A stretch of 15,946 nucleotides of DNA from Litorimonas sp039962885 (GCA_039962885.1 JBDVGI010000091.1:1-15946); one strand, 5' to 3'. Counted from the first letter of the stretch, positions 7,142 to 14,229 are shown. Notes: generated by a model from the letters alone, not told the origin. Program-made: numbers and translations.

Positions 7142-8119
7142 CTACTCGTTCAACGACCAATTATATTCATAGCCATCAATTTTCGCGCCATTATCAATTA
7201 CAGATGCAAGCTCTGGACGTGCATGTTTACGAAAATGTGGTAACAAGCCAGATTTGCCGCCAAAATCATCCTTAAACCATTTGTAAATAGACGAAATTTC
7301 CAGCTTATTTCCTTGAATGGCCACACCGCGCGGAGAATTGATATAGGCTTCGGCCGCAGCGAACTGATCCGCCTCTAGGGTTTCAGCTTTCCATAATTTC
7401 GTTGAAAGGTTTGGGCAACCAATAGACGCGCAATTCACCATGTAATGCACATAGGGGGACGGGAATTGTTTGCGCAAAATACCATGTTCGATGTGATCAA
7501 GGCTGGTATCTTTACCATTTACCACCAATGTATTTTTCTTCCATGGCCCTGTAAAACCATTTCCGATTTTACGGATGGACTTCACTGGGTAGTTATCAAT
7601 AATCAGACGCACAGTTTCTGCGTTGTATAAGTTTGCCCAATAAGCTGTCGCTTCGGCCGCGTTCATCGCATCAGGGTTTTGCGCAGATAGATAAGCAATG
7701 TAATCACGCACGATTTTATCTTCGCCGCTAGATTTTGTGCCTGCGTAATCAAAAAGATTTAAATCACCCGCACCTTTTGAAATGCGGCGACCAAGTAAAT
7801 TCTCGTATGCCGCAGCAGGTGTATCAGCAATAGTATCTGTCGTGCCCGAGCCATATTCAGAGGCTTGTGCGAGCTGCACAACAGCAGGTTCGTTTTGAAC
7901 GGCCGCAGTAGAATTAGCAATTACTGGTGCTGCCAGCGCTGGCGCAGGTTGCGTAATCTTCTGTGTTACAGGCGTTACGGCTAGTTCAGCAGTTTGAATG
8001 ACTGGAGCCAAGACGTTTTGCGGCATTGGTTTGTCAGGGCATGGACACGCGCTAGCATTTGCAGCAACGGCAGACATTGCGACTATCGCAGATGTTATAA
8101 AGAGTTTTGATTTTATCAT
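7142..8119 (-). CDS. Secreted DUF547 domain protein
   Basis: A 325-residue exported protein. A signal peptide (residues 1 to about 22-24, AVAANASA) is followed immediately by CPCP (25-28) and a Pro/Ala/Val/Gln-rich low-complexity stretch to about residue 88. The DUF547 domain (PF04784) occupies about 100-320, shown by YWANLYNAETVRLIIDNYP (160-178), GPWKK (191-195), LDHIEHGILR and the hallmark HYMVNCASIGCPNLS (225-239, with Cys230 and Cys235). The domain's biochemical function is not known to me; the conserved His, Asn and Cys invite comparison with papain/transglutaminase-like folds. The ATG is preceded by AGGAG at ideal spacing, so the start is secure. First gene of the minus-strand cluster with the TVP38 and oxidoreductase genes. 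The ASAC junction leaves a weak possibility that it is a lipoprotein. Confidence 0.88.
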   Translation of the reverse strand: MIKSKLFITSAIVAMSAVAANASACPCPDKPMPQNVLAPVIQTAELAVTPVTQKITQPAPALAAPVIANSTAAVQNEPAVVQLAQASEYGSGTTDTIADTPAAAYENLLGRRISKGAGDLNLFDYAGTKSSGEDKIVRDYIAYLSAQNPDAMNAAEATAYWANLYNAETVRLIIDNYPVKSIRKIGNGFTGPWKKNTLVVNGKDTSLDHIEHGILRKQFPSPYVHYMVNCASIGCPNLSTKLWKAETLEADQFAAAEAYINSPRGVAIQGNKLEISSIYKWFKDDFGGKSGLLPHFRKHARPELASVIDNGAKIDGYEYNWSLNE

Positions 8120-8332
8120 GGATATCTCCTAATTTCTGACGTCGTCTTACAGCCTTCATAAAAAAAAGCTTTAAAAGATTAGCACACATAGTTTCACGAA
8201 TTAGTGGGTTTGGCGTGACGCCTAGCTTGAGATCCCCTTAATCTCGCAGATATTGTTAACCGACTATAATTTGTGATTCAATACTTTATATTACCCCCTC
8301 ACCGCCCCTCTTGCACAAAGCCATGAAGGGCG

Positions 8333-8360
8333 CTTGACTTTACAGCAGTCACAGCATAAT
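8333..8360 (+). promoter_or_regulatory. Putative rpmH promoter
   Basis: CTTGAC (8333-8338) and CATAAT (8355-8360) are 16 bp apart, close to the alphaproteobacterial housekeeping consensus. Transcription would begin near 8367, giving a leader of about 50 nt before the rpmH ATG. Consensus-based prediction only; it likely serves rpmH and rnpA, and perhaps yidC and engB. Confidence 0.5.
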
Positions 8361-8381
8361 GAGCGCGGCTAAAGACACAGG

Positions 8382-8404
8382 TGACTTTATACGACATAAG
8401 GTCA
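8382..8404 (+). promoter_or_regulatory. Leader hairpin upstream of rpmH
   Basis: Arms TGACTTTA (8382-8389) and TAAGGTCA (8397-8404) form an 8-bp stem in RNA with one G-U pair and a 7-nt loop. It lies in the predicted rpmH leader and ends 4 nt before the CGGAG ribosome binding site. It could influence translation or RNA stability; no known L34 leader motif is recognised. Confidence 0.3.
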
Positions 8405-8418
8405 GCACGGAGATTATA

Positions 8419-8553
8419 ATGAAACGTACTTTTCAACCTTCAAACCTTGTTCGCGCCCGCCGTCACGGATTTCGCGCACGTATGGCTACAAAAGCTGGTC
8501 GTCAGGTTTTATCACGCCGCCGCGCAAAGGGTCGTAAAGTCCTGTCTGCATAG
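8419..8553 (+). CDS. rpmH: 50S ribosomal protein L34
   Basis: A 44-residue, strongly basic protein beginning MKRTFQPSNLVRARRHGFRA and ending GRKVLSA: the complete, standard L34, a small protein of the large ribosomal subunit. The open frame extends back to an ATG at 8359, but L34 always begins at MKRT(F/Y)QPS. The ATG at 8419 has GGAG (8409-8412) upstream, so the start is secure. It is followed by rnpA after 23 bp, the classic pairing. It is preceded by a predicted promoter and a small leader hairpin. Confidence 0.98.
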   Translation: MKRTFQPSNLVRARRHGFRARMATKAGRQVLSRRRAKGRKVLSA

Positions 8554-8576
8554 GGCTTTTACGCCGCAGCGCCGCT

Positions 8577-8936
8577 GTGACATTTAAAGATAAACAACTC
8601 GGGTCGCTGACAAAGCGGGCCGAGTTTTTGTTTGTTCGCGAGGGACGTTACCGCGCCCAAGGCGGAATCGTTGTCCAAATGCGCAAAACCCCTAACTCCG
8701 AAAATACTGACCCTGATACAATCCGCGTTGGGTTTACGGCAACAAAAAAGATAGGCAATGCAGTCACCCGCAACCGAGCAAAACGTAGATTACGCCAAAT
8801 TGCCCAACAGCTTTTACCGAAATTTGGTCTCGCGGGATATGACTATGTTTTTATTGCCCGGGATTCGACAGTAAAGCGAAATTGGGACAGCTTATTGCAA
8901 GATACAGAAAAAGCCCTAAAAACCCTATCGAAATAA
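8577..8936 (+). CDS. rnpA: Ribonuclease P protein component
   Basis: A 119-residue basic protein, the protein subunit of RNase P, which helps the catalytic RNA trim the 5' leader of tRNA precursors. The start TFKDKQLGSLTKRAEFLFVREG, the conserved VGFTATKKIGNAVTRNRAKRRLRQ with the RNR motif (residues about 50-75), and YDYVFIARDSTV are all typical. Length is normal. It starts with GTG and has no recognisable Shine-Dalgarno sequence in the 23 bp after rpmH, so translation may depend on ribosomes finishing rpmH. I see no better in-frame start. The yidD gene, often found between rnpA and yidC, is absent; a 109-bp gap separates rnpA from yidC. Confidence 0.96.
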   Translation: MTFKDKQLGSLTKRAEFLFVREGRYRAQGGIVVQMRKTPNSENTDPDTIRVGFTATKKIGNAVTRNRAKRRLRQIAQQLLPKFGLAGYDYVFIARDSTVKRNWDSLLQDTEKALKTLSK

Positions 8937-8988
8937 CCCATAAAAACACAATACGCTCTTCCAAAACCCGTTTAAATACCCCATTTAC

Positions 8989-9005
8989 ATCTGATATATA
9001 CAGAT
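8989..9005. promoter_or_regulatory. Inverted repeat in the rnpA-yidC gap
   Basis: ATCTG (8989-8993) and CAGAT (9001-9005) flank an ATATATA core. A TG-extended, TATATA-like -10 sequence (8992-9000) overlaps it, with a poor TTTAAA -35 at 8971-8976. It may be a weak promoter or operator for yidC, or chance in AT-rich DNA. No terminator is visible in the 109-bp gap. Confidence 0.2.
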
Positions 9006-9045
9006 TCAATATTCCTGATTCCTGACAAACACGAAGCTAACGATT

Positions 9046-10827
9046 ATGAATGAACAAAAGAATTTCTTACTCGCCATGGTTCTGTCAGGCTTTGTTTTGA
9101 TGGGCTATTGGTTTTTTGTCGGCCAGCCAACGGCTGAAAAAGCCCGTCTGGACGCTCAAGCCGAAGCCGCAAAAATTGAAACGCAAAACCCGCAGCGAGC
9201 GATAGATCCGCCTGTCATCAAAGAGCGCTCACAAGCCATCGCAACTGGGACGCGGATAAAAATTGATACCCCCTCAATTACAGGCTCGCTTTTAACAACA
9301 GGCTTCCGTCTTGATGATGTGAGCCTGAAAACATACAACAAGACCCTAAACCCTGATGATGGTCTTGTTGATCTTTTATCCCCCGAAGGCACACAACGCG
9401 CAGCCTATATCACAGATAACTGGATTCCTGCCAATGGCGGCACAGGCATTAATACTCCATGGCAACTCGTTTCTGGCGACATACTCACGCCCACAAGCCC
9501 TATCACATTACAACATAATGTCGACGACATTCAAATTTCTAGGCTTGTAACAATTGACGAAAAATTCCTGCTGACCATTACAGACACATTGACCAATACG
9601 GGCGGCGGCGAAGCCGTTGCGCAAAGATATGGAATTACGCGCCAACACGGACTTGCTGATGACCTAACGAACTTCTTTATCATCCAAGAAGGACCAATTT
9701 CTGTCACAGGCGGAAAGTATCACGAGTATAAGTATAAAAAGACGGCCAAAAAGGGTGGCTGGAGCGATACAGGCGAATCAGGCTGGGTCGGTCTCACCGA
9801 TAAATACTGGCTCCAAGCCGCGATTGGGCCGCAAGGCAAACAAATGCGTGCGGAATATGCTTTTCGCACCATCAATGACCAAGATGTTTATGAAGCCAGC
9901 TACTTAACGGACCAAACGATCTTAACCGCAGGCGCAAGCATTACATCAACGGCTTATATGTTTGCAGGCGCCAAAGAGCGCGAAACGCTAAAAACTTATG
10001 AAGAAGACCTCGGTATCTCAAGCATGTACAATGCCATTGGTTGGGGTCGTCTGAAAATTCTCGTAAAACCGATTAGCTGGGCGCTAGCAGAACTTGGTAA
10101 ATTAATCGGCAATTATGGCATCGCGATCTTAATTCTGACATTTCTAATTAAACTGATCATGTTTCCGCTATTTAACAAGCAATATGCTAGTCAAGCCAAG
10201 ATGAAGAAGGTTGTCCCAAAAACCAAAATACTTCAAGAACGCTACAAAGATGACCGCGTGAAACTCCAACAAGAAATGATGGCGCTTTATAAAAAAGAAG
10301 GCGTCAACCCTGCGGCGGGTTGCTTACCTCTCATTCCGAATATTTTTGTATTTTTCGCCCTCTACAAAGCCGTGTTTATTGATATTGACCTGCGTCATGC
10401 ACCGTTCTTTGGATATATCCGAGACTTATCTGCGGCGGACCCATTATCTATCTTAAACGGCTTTGGAGCCTTGCCATGGGATAACATTCCCCTCCAATGG
10501 TTAACATTGCTGGCAATTGGACCTCTGGCGATTATTTACGGCGTATCCATGGCTATGACGATGATGCTCAGTACACCGCCAGCTGCGGGGGCGAGCGAAC
10601 AAGCCGCCATGCAAGCCAAGATATTCAAATGGATGCCATGGGTCTTCATGTTTATCATCGCACGCTTCCCTGCCGCTTTGTTGATCTACTGGACGTGGAA
10701 TAATGTCCTGTCTTTCATCCAACAATATGTGATTACCCGCAAAAATGGTGTCACAACTCCCATAGATAAATGGGTGAATAAAATATTTGGCAAAGGTAAA
10801 ACGCACATGGCTTCGAATGACGAATGA
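9046..10827 (+). CDS. yidC: Membrane protein insertase YidC
   Basis: A 593-residue YidC/Oxa1 insertase, which inserts and folds inner-membrane proteins alone or with SecYEG. A signal-anchor helix (about 7-25) is followed by a large periplasmic domain (about 65-335). The conserved insertase core (about 355-565) has about five membrane helices. LIKLIMFPL places Lys369 where the groove Arg366 of E. coli YidC lies. Also seen are AKMKKVVPKTKILQERYKDD, QQEMMALYKKEGVNPAAGCLP, and a final helix FPAALLIYWTWNNVLSFIQQ. The normally conserved QIP after GCLP is replaced by PNIF (residues 431-434). Length is usual for the class. The last 11 bases overlap the start of engB in another frame. Confidence 0.97.
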   Translation: MNEQKNFLLAMVLSGFVLMGYWFFVGQPTAEKARLDAQAEAAKIETQNPQRAIDPPVIKERSQAIATGTRIKIDTPSITGSLLTTGFRLDDVSLKTYNKTLNPDDGLVDLLSPEGTQRAAYITDNWIPANGGTGINTPWQLVSGDILTPTSPITLQHNVDDIQISRLVTIDEKFLLTITDTLTNTGGGEAVAQRYGITRQHGLADDLTNFFIIQEGPISVTGGKYHEYKYKKTAKKGGWSDTGESGWVGLTDKYWLQAAIGPQGKQMRAEYAFRTINDQDVYEASYLTDQTILTAGASITSTAYMFAGAKERETLKTYEEDLGISSMYNAIGWGRLKILVKPISWALAELGKLIGNYGIAILILTFLIKLIMFPLFNKQYASQAKMKKVVPKTKILQERYKDDRVKLQQEMMALYKKEGVNPAAGCLPLIPNIFVFFALYKAVFIDIDLRHAPFFGYIRDLSAADPLSILNGFGALPWDNIPLQWLTLLAIGPLAIIYGVSMAMTMMLSTPPAAGASEQAAMQAKIFKWMPWVFMFIIARFPAALLIYWTWNNVLSFIQQYVITRKNGVTTPIDKWVNKIFGKGKTHMASNDE

Positions 10828-11476
10828 GCCTGAAGATAAACCGCGTTTCAGCAAAACTGACCTTGAAACAGGACGGCTTCTATTTGCACGCGATGTAACT
10901 TTCATGCTCTCCGCGGTTAGTCTTGAAACTTTGCCGCCTGCAACTCTTCCAGAAATATGTTTTGCAGGGCGTTCAAACGTCGGTAAGTCCTCGTTGATTA
11001 ACGCGCTCACAAACCGCAAAGGGATAGCTCGGGCTTCCAACACGCCGGGCCGCACACGGGAACTCAATTATTTTAATATCGATGAGCGGTTACATATCGT
11101 TGATTTGCCCGGTTATGGATACGCTAAAGCTTCAAAAGTAGACATTGCCCGTTGGACCAAGCTCACGCGTGAGTTTTTGAGAGGCCGCGCAAATTTGCGC
11201 CGCGTTTTCCTTCTCATAGATAGCCGCCACGGATTAAAGCCAAATGATTTGGAGTTAATGAGCATGCTAGACGAAACGGCGGTCATATATCAAATTGTTC
11301 TCACCAAAATCGACAAGTTGAAAAAAGGCCAAGCCGAAACTGTCTATGCACAAACCCTCAAGGCCATTGCAAAACGCCCTGCCGCTTATCCCGATATTAT
11401 CACAACCTCATCGGAGAAAAAAACAGGCCTAGATATTTTGAGAGCCGAAATTTCGACTTTAGCCTTAGGAGCTTAA
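10817..11476 (+). CDS. engB: Ribosome biogenesis GTP-binding protein EngB (YihA/YsxC)
   Basis: A 219-residue small GTPase needed for assembly of the large ribosomal subunit. All G motifs are visible: GRSNVGKS (51-58), switch Thr80 in TPGRTREL, DLPG (96-99), TKID (163-166) and SSEK (198-201). The frame is open back to a TTG at 10787, but the ATG at 10817 gives a normal N-terminus and overlaps the yidC stop codon by 11 bp, which suggests translational coupling. No clear Shine-Dalgarno is seen. The yidC-engB-argB order is typical of Alphaproteobacteria. Confidence 0.96.
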   Translation: MTNEPEDKPRFSKTDLETGRLLFARDVTFMLSAVSLETLPPATLPEICFAGRSNVGKSSLINALTNRKGIARASNTPGRTRELNYFNIDERLHIVDLPGYGYAKASKVDIARWTKLTREFLRGRANLRRVFLLIDSRHGLKPNDLELMSMLDETAVIYQIVLTKIDKLKKGQAETVYAQTLKAIAKRPAAYPDIITTSSEKKTGLDILRAEISTLALGA

Positions 11477-11494
11477 ACGCTATAGTCCATAAAC

Positions 11495-11523
11495 TTGTCA
11501 CCTTTTGTTAATCATCTTGTAAC
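11495..11523 (+). promoter_or_regulatory. Putative argB promoter
   Basis: TTGTCA (11495-11500) and TGTAAC (11518-11523) are exactly 17 bp apart in the 70-bp gap between engB and argB (5/6 and 4/6 consensus matches). The start would lie near 11530, with a leader of under 20 nt. This would make argB the head of its own transcription unit. Confidence 0.35.
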
Positions 11524-11546
11524 CCAAACTCCCATATCCGAGACTT

Positions 11547-12404
11547 ATGTATAAACGCCGAAAAAATGAAGATGGATGGCACAGCGCGCAAACGCTCTCT
11601 GAAGCCCTACCCTTTATCCAGCGCCATTCTGGTAAAACAGTCGTTATAAAATTCGGCGGAAATGCAATGGGCAGCGAAGCGTTAACCCAAGCCTTTGCCA
11701 AAGATATTGTCTTGCTGCGCCAATGCGGATTGCACCCTGTTGTGGTGCATGGCGGCGGGCCACAAATTGGATCTATGCTAAAACGGCTTGATATTAAAAC
11801 AGAGTTCAAAGACGGGCTTCGTGTGTCTGACATGGAAACCGTTGGGGTTGCCGAAATGGTTCTCTCTGGCGCGATTAACAAATCTATTGTCTCCGCCATA
11901 AATCAAGCAGGCGGCAAGGCCGTTGGCATTTCTGGGCGTGATGCAAAACTTATAACCGCCCGCCCGTTAGACGAAGCTCTGGGCTTTACTGGCGTACCTA
12001 TTGATACGGATGTATCGCTAATAAAAACGCTGGCGACAGATGAATTTATACCTGTTATCTCGCCTATAAGCGCGGGAAAAGATGGTCAGGGATATAATAT
12101 TAATGCCGATGTAGCCGCAGGCGTTCTCGCTGCGGCTCTGAATGCAGCTCGCCTAATACTGCTCACAGATATAGACGGCGTGATGGATAGAGAGGGAGAT
12201 TTAATTACCGATTTATCACACACGGATGCACAAACATTAATAGATGACGGTGTGGCCACAGGCGGAATGATTCCAAAACTTGGAACAGCTATTTCTGCTA
12301 TTCAAAACGGCGTCGAAGCTGTCGTGATTTTAGATGGCCGCCGCGCCCACGGCTTATTAGTGGAATTATTTACAGATGTCGGCGCAGGGACTTTGATAGG
12401 ATAA
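11547..12404 (+). CDS. argB: Acetylglutamate kinase
   Basis: A 285-residue N-acetyl-L-glutamate kinase, the second step of arginine synthesis (ATP plus N-acetylglutamate to the 5-phosphate). It belongs to the amino-acid kinase fold: KFGGNAM (35-41), HGGGPQIG (68-75), GLRVSD (90-95), a C-terminal DGVMDREGDL segment and ATGGMIPKL. About 30 residues precede the first core strand TVVIKFGG. In known arginine-inhibited hexameric enzymes an N-terminal helix of this kind links the dimers, so feedback inhibition by arginine is likely here too. The next gene starts on the base after the stop codon, so the downstream secreted protein is probably translated in step with ArgB. Confidence 0.96.
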   Translation: MYKRRKNEDGWHSAQTLSEALPFIQRHSGKTVVIKFGGNAMGSEALTQAFAKDIVLLRQCGLHPVVVHGGGPQIGSMLKRLDIKTEFKDGLRVSDMETVGVAEMVLSGAINKSIVSAINQAGGKAVGISGRDAKLITARPLDEALGFTGVPIDTDVSLIKTLATDEFIPVISPISAGKDGQGYNINADVAAGVLAAALNAARLILLTDIDGVMDREGDLITDLSHTDAQTLIDDGVATGGMIPKLGTAISAIQNGVEAVVILDGRRAHGLLVELFTDVGAGTLIG

Positions 12405-13454
12405 ATGCGTCTCATTACGGCCCTTATATCTAATTTCGCCCTCATTGCGCTCTTTGCTACGGCTGCGCACAGTCAAATAAAGTCTGATAGCACGTCAGAA
12501 AATTGGAAAATTTGCAATCAAACGTCTTATGTATTGCAAGTCGCGAACGCCTATATGCGCGGCGGTAGAGTCCAAGCTTCGGGTTGGCAAAACATGAATC
12601 CGGGTGTTTGTTTATCTGAAACCCCTCCTGCAGATTCCCCGAGATTCTTATATGCGCAAAGCGCGCCTATCCATCAGGGTGACATACGTGACTGGTCAGG
12701 GAATATTGAGTTATGCGTCGATGATGCAGATTTTTTGATCCCTGCAACGAATGATTGTCGGGCCGAAGGTTTTATCCCGCGAAGATATTTAGCTGTTAAC
12801 CCCGCCGAGTCTCAGACCGACCTTATCGAACCTGCTGAATTTGGAGAAAACGCTAAGATAGCGGGCCTACAACGCCTATTAAAAGATGCTGGTTATAAGA
12901 TCTCTCGCATTGACGGGGTTGCAGGACGCCGCACACAGCGAACTATCACGGCATTTAAAAAAGATGAATATTTGGACAAAAACCTGTCTGATGAAGCGCT
13001 TTTTAACGCTCTGATAGAGTCCGCTAAAATCCATAAAGTCTCTGTTGGTCTTGAAATTTGCAATGAAGGCACCAAACGCATTTGGAGTGCCATAGCAACA
13101 CGCCATCAAGGCGGATGGCAATCACGCGGATGGTGGGATATAGAACCCAATAGCTGCACAAAGCCTTACAACGCATCGCTTCAAGGGACTGAAGCCCATA
13201 TATTTGCTCTACAGGAAAATGCAGATGCAGCAGGCAAAACTTTACCCGATAGACATTTGCGCACTATATCCGCTGTGCCATCTCAATTCTGCATTGGCGA
13301 AGCTAAATTCGCCGCGACTGGACGTGAGTTTTGTGCGGAAAACGGCTATAATATTGTGAATTTCAGGCCTGTTTCTACGGAAAATGATGGCACCAAAGTG
13401 TCTCTAACTGACGCTGATTTTTTCGACTTAAATAATACAGGGTTGCGGCGTTAA
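12405..13454 (+). CDS. Secreted DUF1036 / peptidoglycan-binding-like / DUF1036 protein
   Basis: A 349-residue exported protein with signal peptide (1 to about 23, cleavage near AHS-Q). Two DUF1036-like units (about 33-130 and 215-322) flank a peptidoglycan-binding type 1-like domain (about 147-208: IAGLQRLLKDAGYKISRIDG, GRRTQRTITAFK). Both outer units show the same pattern: WKICN...W.NMNPGVC and LEICN...WWDIEPNSC. Each carries four cysteines, at 37/69/104/118 and 219/251/296/310, with spacings of 32, 35, 14 and 32, 45, 14. This shows internal duplication and suggests two disulfides per unit in the periplasm. No catalytic motif is seen. It starts on the base after the argB stop (TAAATG) with AGGA just upstream, and ends 3 bp before the HAD gene. 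Domain calls are by pattern memory; function is unknown. Confidence 0.82.
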   Translation: MRLITALISNFALIALFATAAHSQIKSDSTSENWKICNQTSYVLQVANAYMRGGRVQASGWQNMNPGVCLSETPPADSPRFLYAQSAPIHQGDIRDWSGNIELCVDDADFLIPATNDCRAEGFIPRRYLAVNPAESQTDLIEPAEFGENAKIAGLQRLLKDAGYKISRIDGVAGRRTQRTITAFKKDEYLDKNLSDEALFNALIESAKIHKVSVGLEICNEGTKRIWSAIATRHQGGWQSRGWWDIEPNSCTKPYNASLQGTEAHIFALQENADAAGKTLPDRHLRTISAVPSQFCIGEAKFAATGREFCAENGYNIVNFRPVSTENDGTKVSLTDADFFDLNNTGLRR

Positions 13455-13457
13455 ATT

Positions 13458-14162
13458 ATGACACAGCTCCCAAACCTAAGACAAGAATTGTCACACATCC
13501 AAAACTGGGTGTTTGATTTAGATAATACCCTTTATAGCGCCAGCGTGTCTTTCTTTGATCAAATTGATCGCAAGATGACTGATTTTATTAGCCGTTATCT
13601 TGAGCTTAATCCGCGTGAAGCCCGCATGATACAAAAAGAGTATCTAGCTGAATATGGAACATCCCTTTCAGGACTTATGGCAGTGCATGGTATGGACCCT
13701 GCCGAATTTTTAGACCATGTACATGATGTTGATTTATCCATGCTAAAGCCTGACCGTGTTTTGAGACAGAAAATACAGGCCCTTCCTGGAAAAAAATTCA
13801 TCTATACGAACGGGTCTCGCGGACATGCAAAAAATGTCGCAAGCCATTTAAATCTGTTTGATCTTTTTGATGGTAGCTTCGGCATAGAAGATGGTGATTA
13901 CATCCCTAAACCCAAACGCAGCCCTTACATTAAGTTTTGCGATCAATTTGACATTGACCCCAGCATAGCTATTTTTTTCGAGGACGGAGTTCGCAATCTG
14001 GAAGTTCCTAAACATATGGGCATGGTGACAGTACTTGTCACAAGCAACGCCGATTGGTCACACGAGCCAGAAATTACGCGGCCCGCAAGCAAAACCACCC
14101 ATGCCAGTTACGTGGACTTTGTAACGGATGATTTGCCAAATTGGCTACCCCTTTATACCTAA
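13458..14162 (+). CDS. HAD hydrolase, pyrimidine 5'-nucleotidase-like
   Basis: A 234-residue haloacid-dehalogenase-type phosphatase. Motif I is FDLDNTLY, with nucleophile Asp20 and acid/base Asp22; motif II is YTNGSRGHA; a Lys-rich KPKRSPY supplies the motif III lysine; motif IV is FFEDGVRNLEVPK. DLDNTLYSAS, the four-helix cap after it and EDxxxNLxxPKxLGM-type motif IV match the SDT1/pyrimidine 5'-nucleotidase group, which dephosphorylates UMP/CMP or related phosphates. Members next to argB are common in Alphaproteobacteria. The true substrate cannot be read from sequence. It starts 3 bp after the DUF1036 gene and has no strong Shine-Dalgarno, consistent with coupled translation. Confidence 0.9.
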   Translation: MTQLPNLRQELSHIQNWVFDLDNTLYSASVSFFDQIDRKMTDFISRYLELNPREARMIQKEYLAEYGTSLSGLMAVHGMDPAEFLDHVHDVDLSMLKPDRVLRQKIQALPGKKFIYTNGSRGHAKNVASHLNLFDLFDGSFGIEDGDYIPKPKRSPYIKFCDQFDIDPSIAIFFEDGVRNLEVPKHMGMVTVLVTSNADWSHEPEITRPASKTTHASYVDFVTDDLPNWLPLYT

Positions 14163-14212
14163 AATTATATCATAAAAGTCATCACTAAGGCACCTTGACC
14201 CGCGCCTTGCTC

Positions 14213-14228
14213 GCTCCTACTTAGGGGC
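14213..14228 (+). promoter_or_regulatory. Small hairpin over the def ribosome binding site
   Basis: GCTCCT (14213-14218) can pair with AGGGGC (14223-14228) in RNA, giving 6 bp with one G-U pair and a 4-nt loop. The 3' arm is the def Shine-Dalgarno AGGGG, and the stem ends 1 nt before the ATG. It is short, so opening by ribosomes is likely easy. A regulatory role is speculative. Confidence 0.3.
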
Positions 14229-14229
14229 T

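Larger units (their letters stand above)
8120..8418. other. Divergent intergenic region between DUF547 and rpmH
   Basis: These 299 bases hold no gene I can support. They must carry the promoters of two divergent transcription units. On the plus strand there is a good rpmH promoter (8333-8360) and a leader hairpin. A perfect TATAAT at 8265-8270 lacks a -35 box. Short inverted repeats occur at 8212-8222 (GGCGTGACGCC) and 8229-8245 (GAGAT/ATCTC arms, 7-nt gap). On the minus strand I found no convincing -35/-10 pair for the DUF547 operon, which may use another sigma factor or an activator. I looked for DnaA boxes because rpmH borders the origin in many bacteria, and saw none. Confidence 0.6.

Noticed and set aside
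7128..7160. TTG start for the TVP38 protein overlapping the DUF547 gene
   Set aside because: An ATG 33 bp downstream gives a normal N-terminus without overlap.
8120..8418. Possible replication origin next to rpmH
   Set aside because: No DnaA boxes or AT-rich unwinding repeats are seen, dnaA is not adjacent, and alphaproteobacterial origins usually lie elsewhere.
10787..10816. TTG start for engB deeper inside yidC
   Set aside because: The ATG at 10817 gives the usual EngB length and a modest 11-bp overlap.
10501..11067. 188-codon open frame on the minus strand
   Set aside because: It lies antisense to yidC and engB, both certain genes; its translation has no recognisable domain and is rich in Arg, Ser and Cys, as expected for a shadow frame.
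14195..14223. Promoter TTGACC-17-TACTTA giving a leaderless def transcript
   Set aside because: The -10 box matches consensus at only two positions, and def has a usable AGGGG ribosome binding site.
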